Shown here piece by piece: positions 5,952-9,866 of a stretch of 9,866 nt of DNA; position 1 is the first letter of the stretch, and each line of letters begins with the position of its first letter. The position numbers and the translations under genes were made by a program. The stretch is from Oscillospiraceae bacterium (GTDB taxonomy: Bacteria; Bacillota_A; Clostridia; Oscillospirales; Oscillospiraceae), in assembly GCA_017415945.1 (NCBI GenBank), contig JAFQDR010000015.1, positions 1 through 9,866 on the forward strand, read 5' to 3'. The notes beneath the pieces were generated by a model. That model saw only the letters and a list, made by a program, of their open reading frames with translations. It was not told the DNA's origin and ran no database searches.

Positions 5952-6437
5952 TCACAGTCCCTCCTTTTCCAATTGCTGTTTGAGCTTTGCCTTCGCTCTG
6001 AAAAATACCACACGGGCAGAGCTCTCGGAGATCCCGTATCGGGCCCCGATCTCGTAATATGAGTAGCCTTCCAGCCGCATCCTCACCACATTGCGGGTCA
6101 GCGCCGACTCCCCCTGCAGCAGCTGCTCAATGATCTGCGCAGGCTCCTCATGGCTATGTACATCAAGCACACCCAAGTCCAAATATGCCTCTATGCTTTC
6201 CGTGGGAGGCTGCCGTTTCTTTCTGCGGAGATGTCCGTACCATCGATGTCTGGCTATGGAAAACAGCCAGGTTTTCACATCCGATTCCCCACGGAAGCTG
6301 CCAACAGAACGAATGACCTCCAAAAACACCTCCGAGGTCAGGTCCTCCGCAAGAGCGGCATCACGGCACAGACTGTACAGATAGATATACACATCCTTGT
6401 AGTATCGGTGAAACAGCTCCTCCGCCAATTCCTTCAT
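5952..6437 (-). CDS. ECF-type RNA polymerase sigma factor
   Basis: The protein has 161 residues, typical for an ECF sigma factor. Region 2 covers about 5-75, with AEDLTSEVFLEVIRSVGSF (30-48), the TWLFSIARHRWYGHLRRK stretch (56-73) and the basic RRKKR end. Region 4 covers about 110-155 with a helix-turn-helix, RMRLEGYSYYEIGARYGISE (119-138), then SSARVVFFRAKAKLKQQL. Regions 1 and 3 are absent, as expected. ATG at 6435-6437 is chosen because AAAGGGGGGAG lies just upstream; an ATG at 6458 is possible but has no good site. It sits 3 nt before the anti-sigma gene. The protein would direct RNA polymerase to a small set of promoters once released from that partner. The regulon cannot be read from this window. 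Confidence 0.93.
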   Translation of the reverse strand: MKELAEELFHRYYKDVYIYLYSLCRDAALAEDLTSEVFLEVIRSVGSFRGESDVKTWLFSIARHRWYGHLRRKKRQPPTESIEAYLDLGVLDVHSHEEPAQIIEQLLQGESALTRNVVRMRLEGYSYYEIGARYGISESSARVVFFRAKAKLKQQLEKEGL

Positions 6438-6479
6438 GCCGCTCCCCCCTTTCACCATATCAGTGTCTTTTGCGATCCC

Positions 6480-6491
6480 ATTCGTTACAGG
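6480..6491 (-). promoter_or_regulatory. Possible ECF autoregulatory -35 element
   Basis: Read on the minus strand this is CCTGTAACGAAT, which contains the AAC core found in many ECF -35 elements. It lies between the sigma-A type promoter and the sigma gene start. About 16 nt further on comes GACAC, only a weak -10 candidate, so this is a hypothesis from motif and position. Confidence 0.35.
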
Positions 6492-6506
6492 GTTTAAGAT
6501 AATTTT

Positions 6507-6515
6507 ATTATAGCA
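6507..6515 (-). promoter_or_regulatory. Extended -10 promoter for the sigma/anti-sigma operon
   Basis: Read on the minus strand this is TGCTATAAT, a perfect extended -10 box. The -35 position, 17 nt upstream (GTGAAT), is weak, as is common with an extended -10. Transcription would start near 6500 and give a leader of about 60 nt. Confidence 0.65.
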
Positions 6516-6575
6516 TAGCTTTGGGTCATATTCACCTCCGCAATTCCGTTAACGTACCATTGTCCGTACGAACTG

Positions 6576-6607
6576 AAAAATCCCACCTCGTCAGAAGTGG
6601 GATTTTT
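6576..6607 (-). terminator. Intrinsic terminator of the V/A-ATPase operon
   Basis: AAAAATCCCAC (6576-6586) is complementary to GTGGGATTTTT (6597-6607) across a 10-nt loop. On the minus strand the hairpin ends in a T-run, 12 nt after the stop of subunit D. It marks D as the last gene of the operon. Confidence 0.9.
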
Positions 6608-6618
6608 GTTTTGTTCAA

Positions 6619-7269
6619 TTAAGTACAGTCGTGGGCCTGTTCCAGAACCATTTCCTTTACCTTCAGCAGACGAACCTTGGTGGAGTTGTCGTTTTCTTCC
6701 AGCTTCATGGTAATGTAGCGGATCGCATCCTCCATTTCGGGGATCATAACGTACTCCAGTGCGTTTACGCGGCGGCGGGTCTTTTCGATTTCCGCTGCCA
6801 GCAGCTGCATAGTCTTTTCGATCTGTGCCAGCTCCAGCATATCCGCGAACACCTCTGCCAGCTTTGCCAGAGCATCGTCCAGCTCGCCGGAGGTCATTGC
6901 AAAACCGTAGGGATAGATTTCGCTAGGATCGTCGTTCTTGGTGGTGAACTTGTACTGAGGTACATTAACGCTCATTACGTTCTTGTACTTCATGGTCAGG
7001 TCAACAGTCTGACGGGGGTACAGCAGTGCCTGCTCCAGCATTTCGGGAGACATGATGGCGCTTGCAACCGTCAGAGATGCAAAGGCTTCGGTGAGGCCTT
7101 TTTCCACCTTGAGACGCAGCTCCTTATTCAGTCGAACGATCTCCATAAACTGTCGCATCAGTTCGTCGCATTTGTCTTTCATTAACTTGTGACCCTTACG
7201 TGCTGTCTTCAGTCTCTTTTTGTACTGATTGAGCACCATACGAGTCGGTGTAATGACGGCATTTGCCAT
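6619..7269 (-). CDS. atpD: V/A-type ATP synthase subunit D (central stalk)
   Basis: The protein has 216 residues, the normal length. The start MANAVITPTRMVLNQYKKRL is a clear subunit D signature. Two long helices follow, about 12-75 and 140-205, rich in charged heptads; these form the antiparallel coiled coil that turns inside the A3B3 head. The YGFAMTSGELD segment in the middle belongs to the globular part. The ribosome site GAGGTG lies at 7275-7280. The gene is 32 nt after subunit B and is the last gene before a terminator. In Enterococcus-style naming this is ntpD. Confidence 0.95.
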   Translation of the reverse strand: MANAVITPTRMVLNQYKKRLKTARKGHKLMKDKCDELMRQFMEIVRLNKELRLKVEKGLTEAFASLTVASAIMSPEMLEQALLYPRQTVDLTMKYKNVMSVNVPQYKFTTKNDDPSEIYPYGFAMTSGELDDALAKLAEVFADMLELAQIEKTMQLLAAEIEKTRRRVNALEYVMIPEMEDAIRYITMKLEENDNSTKVRLLKVKEMVLEQAHDCT

Positions 7270-7301
7270 AGAATCACCTCAAATGTTATACGATGATGCG
7301 C

Positions 7302-8675
7302 TTAGTCCTTGGGCATATACTTTTCGATCATTTCGGGCTTGATACGCTTCAGTTCAGTTCTGGGCAGCATCTTCAGCAGATCCCAGCCGATCTCCAGAGT
7401 TTCGATAATGGAGCGGTCGGTGGTGTTGCCCTGAGAAACGTAGGTCTGTTCGAATGCATCCGCAAACTTTGCGAACTGTCTGTCGTCTTCGGACAGTGCG
7501 GATTCACCCAGAATGGTCATCAGTTCCTTTGCGTCCTTGCCGCGGGAGTATGCAGCGAACAGCTGGTTCATGGTACCTGCGTGGTCTTCACGGGTCTTGC
7601 CTTCGCCGATACCCTTATCCTTCAGACGGCTCAGAGAAGGCAGAACGTCCACGGGGGGCATCAGGCCCTTGCGGTACAGCTCACGGGACAGAATGATCTG
7701 ACCTTCGGTAATGTAACCGGTCAAGTCGGGAATGGGATGGGTCTTGTCGTCTTCGGGCATGGTCAGAATGGGGATCATGGTGATGGAGCCACTCTTGCCC
7801 TGACGGCGGCCTGCACGTTCGTACAGAGTTGCAAGGTCGGAGTACATGTAGCCGGGGTAACCGCGACGGCCGGGAACTTCCTTCTTTGCAGCGGAAACCT
7901 CACGGAGAGCTTCCGCGTAGTTGGTAATATCGGTCAGAATGACCAGAACCTGCATGCCCTTTTCAAATGCCAGATATTCTGCACAGGTCAGAGCCATACG
8001 GGGAGTTGCGATACGTTCAACCGCAGGGTCGTTTGCCAGATTGGAGAAAACAACGGTACGGTCAATAGCGCCGGTTGCACGGAAGTCACGGATGAAGAAT
8101 TCGGATTCTTCGAAGGTGATACCGATTGCCGCGAAAACTACCGCGAAGGTTTCGTTGTCACCCAGAACCTTTGCCTGACGAGCGATCTGCGCTGCCAGCT
8201 GTGCGTGGGGCAGACCGGAGCCGGAGAAGATGGGCAGCTTCTGGCCACGAACCAGAGTGTTCAGACCGTCAATTGCGGAAACGCCGGTCTGGATGAATTC
8301 TGCGGGGTATGCACGAGCTGCGGGGTTCATGGGCAGGCCGTTGATGTCCAGATGTGCTTCAGCCAGAATATCGGGACCGCCGTCGATGGGCTGACCCATA
8401 CCGTTGAAAACGCGGCCCAGCATATCTTCGGAAACAGCCAGCTGCAGGGGGTGACCCAGGAAGCGAACCTTGGAGTTTGCCAGATTGATGCCCTGTGCCA
8501 GTTCGAACAGCTGAACAACTGCCTTGCTGCCGTTTACTTCCAGAACCTTACCGCGGCGCTTTTCGCCGGAGGGCAGTTCGATTTCTACCAGTTCGTCGAA
8601 GGTAACGCCTTCAACGCCTTCAACAACCATCAGAGGGTTGGCAACCTGTCTGATTGTCTTATATTCCTTGATCAT
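7302..8675 (-). CDS. atpB: V/A-type ATP synthase subunit B (non-catalytic)
   Basis: The protein has 457 residues, full length. The P-loop position carries the degenerate form [20 protein letters not shown] (150-169), with no GKT, as expected for the non-catalytic B subunit. [20 protein letters not shown] (270-289), [20 protein letters not shown] (297-316) and [20 protein letters not shown] (345-364) are strongly conserved in the family; the Arg in SLSRL is the arginine finger that reaches the catalytic site of A. The ribosome site AGGGGAGG lies at 8685-8692, and the ATG overlaps the stop of subunit A by 4 nt (ATGA). In Enterococcus-style naming this is ntpB. The ion pumped, H+ or Na+, depends on the rotor subunit, which is outside the window. 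Confidence 0.97.
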   Translation of the reverse strand: MIKEYKTIRQVANPLMVVEGVEGVTFDELVEIELPSGEKRRGKVLEVNGSKAVVQLFELAQGINLANSKVRFLGHPLQLAVSEDMLGRVFNGMGQPIDGGPDILAEAHLDINGLPMNPAARAYPAEFIQTGVSAIDGLNTLVRGQKLPIFSGSGLPHAQLAAQIARQAKVLGDNETFAVVFAAIGITFEESEFFIRDFRATGAIDRTVVFSNLANDPAVERIATPRMALTCAEYLAFEKGMQVLVILTDITNYAEALREVSAAKKEVPGRRGYPGYMYSDLATLYERAGRRQGKSGSITMIPILTMPEDDKTHPIPDLTGYITEGQIILSRELYRKGLMPPVDVLPSLSRLKDKGIGEGKTREDHAGTMNQLFAAYSRGKDAKELMTILGESALSEDDRQFAKFADAFEQTYVSQGNTTDRSIIETLEIGWDLLKMLPRTELKRIKPEMIEKYMPKD

Positions 8676-9866
8676 TCTTCGTTACCTCCCCTGTTCAGCG
8701 CTGCGATCTGGGCCTTCATTTCAGCCTGGATCTGCGCATATTCTGCTTCGAACTTGTCGGGATCGGTCATCTTTGCGTAGCCCAGCTTTTCTCTTGCGGG
8801 CAGCTTGAACAGTGCGTTCATGTCAACGCCCTCTGCCAGAGCTTCACGGCCCAGCTCGTCGAAGTACAGAATGGTATCCAGCAGCTTAAACTGCTTTGCG
8901 TAGGAAGAATATGCGTCTTCGTCAACGAACGCGTTCTGCTGCAGGAAGTCTTCGCGGATGGACTTTGCGGTTTCCAGAGTCAGACGTTCGTTAGCGCTCA
9001 GTGCGTCAACACCGACCAGACGTACGATTTCGTTCAGTTCGTCTTCCACCTGCAGCAGGTTCATAGCCTTTGCACGGTTTTCCATGTACTTGGGACCAAA
9101 CTGCTCATTGTACCAGCCGGACAGAGTATCATCATACAGAGAGTAGGAGTTCAGCCAGTTGATTGCGGGGAAGTGACGAGCGTATGCCAGAGAGGAGTCC
9201 AGAGACCAGAATACCTTTACGATACGCATGGTAGCCTGAGAAACGGGTTCGGAAATGTCACCGCCGGGAGGAGATACCGCACCGATCGCGGTAACGGAGC
9301 CCTTGCGTTCGTCGCCGCCCAGACACTGGACAACGCCTGCACGTTCGTAGAACTGTGCGATACGGGATGCCAAATATGCGGGATAGCCTTCTTCACCGGG
9401 CATTTCTTCCAGACGACCGGACATTTCACGGAGAGCTTCCGCCCAGCGGGAAGTGGAGTCAGCCAGAACCGCTACGTCGTAACCCATGTCACGGAAGTAT
9501 TCCGCAATGGTGATACCGGTGTAGATGGAAGCTTCACGAGCCGCAACGGGCATGTCGGAAGTGTTTGCGATCAGAATGGTTCTCTTCATCAGAGGTTCGC
9601 CGTTTCTGGGGTCGTTCAGTTCGGGGAATTCCATCAGTACGTCGGTCATTTCATTTCCGCGTTCACCGCAGCCGATATAGACTACCAGGTCTGCGTCAGC
9701 CCACTTGACCAGCTGGTGCTGCACCACGGTCTTTCCGGATCCGAATGGTCCCGGAACGGCTGCCACACCGCCCTTTGCAATAGGGAACATGGTGTCAATG
9801 ACACGCTGTCCGGTAATCAGGGGACGGTCCGGTGTCAGTTTTTCTTTATATGGACGACCACGGCGG
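8672..9866 (-). CDS. atpA: V/A-type ATP synthase subunit A (catalytic), C-terminal 397 residues
   Basis: The reading frame continues to the right edge, so the true start lies outside; the family is usually about 590 residues. The visible part opens within the conserved [20 protein letters not shown] stretch, followed by [20 protein letters not shown]. Its Walker A motif GPFGSGKT identifies the ATP-hydrolysing subunit. [20 protein letters not shown] holds the catalytic Glu, and [20 protein letters not shown] and [20 protein letters not shown] follow in the expected order. A methionine at 9788-9790 is internal and not a start. With B and D this gives the usual A-B-D operon end. The complex is a rotary ATPase/synthase on the cytoplasmic membrane. 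In Enterococcus-style naming this is ntpA. Confidence 0.97.
   Translation of the reverse strand, partial: RRGRPYKEKLTPDRPLITGQRVIDTMFPIAKGGVAAVPGPFGSGKTVVQHQLVKWADADLVVYIGCGERGNEMTDVLMEFPELNDPRNGEPLMKRTILIANTSDMPVAAREASIYTGITIAEYFRDMGYDVAVLADSTSRWAEALREMSGRLEEMPGEEGYPAYLASRIAQFYERAGVVQCLGGDERKGSVTAIGAVSPPGGDISEPVSQATMRIVKVFWSLDSSLAYARHFPAINWLNSYSLYDDTLSGWYNEQFGPKYMENRAKAMNLLQVEDELNEIVRLVGVDALSANERLTLETAKSIREDFLQQNAFVDEDAYSSYAKQFKLLDTILYFDELGREALAEGVDMNALFKLPAREKLGYAKMTDPDKFEAEYAQIQAEMKAQIAALNRGGNEE

Noticed and set aside
6545..6573. Small inverted repeat around CGTAC...GTACG before the ATPase terminator
   Set aside because: The stem is only 5 bp, has no matching copies or associated boxes, and is likely chance.
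7293..8780. A 495-codon plus-strand open frame opposite subunit B
   Set aside because: It is antisense to a highly conserved gene and arises because codons that would give reverse stops are rare there. The product is Cys/Gly/Gln-rich with no family resemblance.

Overview
The window looks like a chromosomal segment of a GC-rich gut-type Firmicute, most likely class Clostridia and close to Oscillospiraceae/Ruminococcaceae. This is inferred from strong GGAGG ribosome sites, sigma-A type promoters, a V/A-type ATPase operon, an ECF sigma/zf-HC2 anti-sigma pair, and the GTAGGG...CCCTAC intergenic palindromes. No rRNA, tRNA, transposase or CRISPR locus is visible.

Layout from left to right. (1) 1-885, minus strand: N-terminal 295 residues of a secreted protein with GLUG-like repeats, cut off by the left edge. 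(2) 886-1937: a divergent intergenic region of about 1 kb. A promoter sits at each edge, and a 753-bp mosaic array of palindromic modules (1000-1752) lies between them. (3) 1938-4583, plus strand: a tightly coupled three-gene operon encoding a divergent membrane-anchored NAGPA-type phosphodiester glycosidase, a small membrane-anchored protein of unknown function, and a polytopic Lgt-like protein that lacks several residues of the Lgt signature. It ends in a hairpin terminator that contains the last stop codon and probably serves both strands. (4) 4601-6437, minus strand: an ECF sigma factor, a zf-HC2 membrane anti-sigma factor and a YfjL-like membrane-anchored protein, in transcription order sigma, anti-sigma, YfjL-like. 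An extended -10 promoter and a possible ECF autoregulatory site lie upstream. (5) 6576-9866, minus strand: the end of a V/A-type ATPase operon (subunits A, B and D), closed by a terminator. Subunit A is cut off by the right edge.

Functionally, the ATPase genes are housekeeping. The other genes all concern the cell envelope: a secreted repeat protein, an exported glycosidase with two membrane partners, and a membrane-linked sigma/anti-sigma switch. The less ordinary parts are the modular repeat array, in which different palindromic modules occupy the same junction, and the glycosidase/Lgt-like operon, whose two recognisable members both depart from their family signatures.
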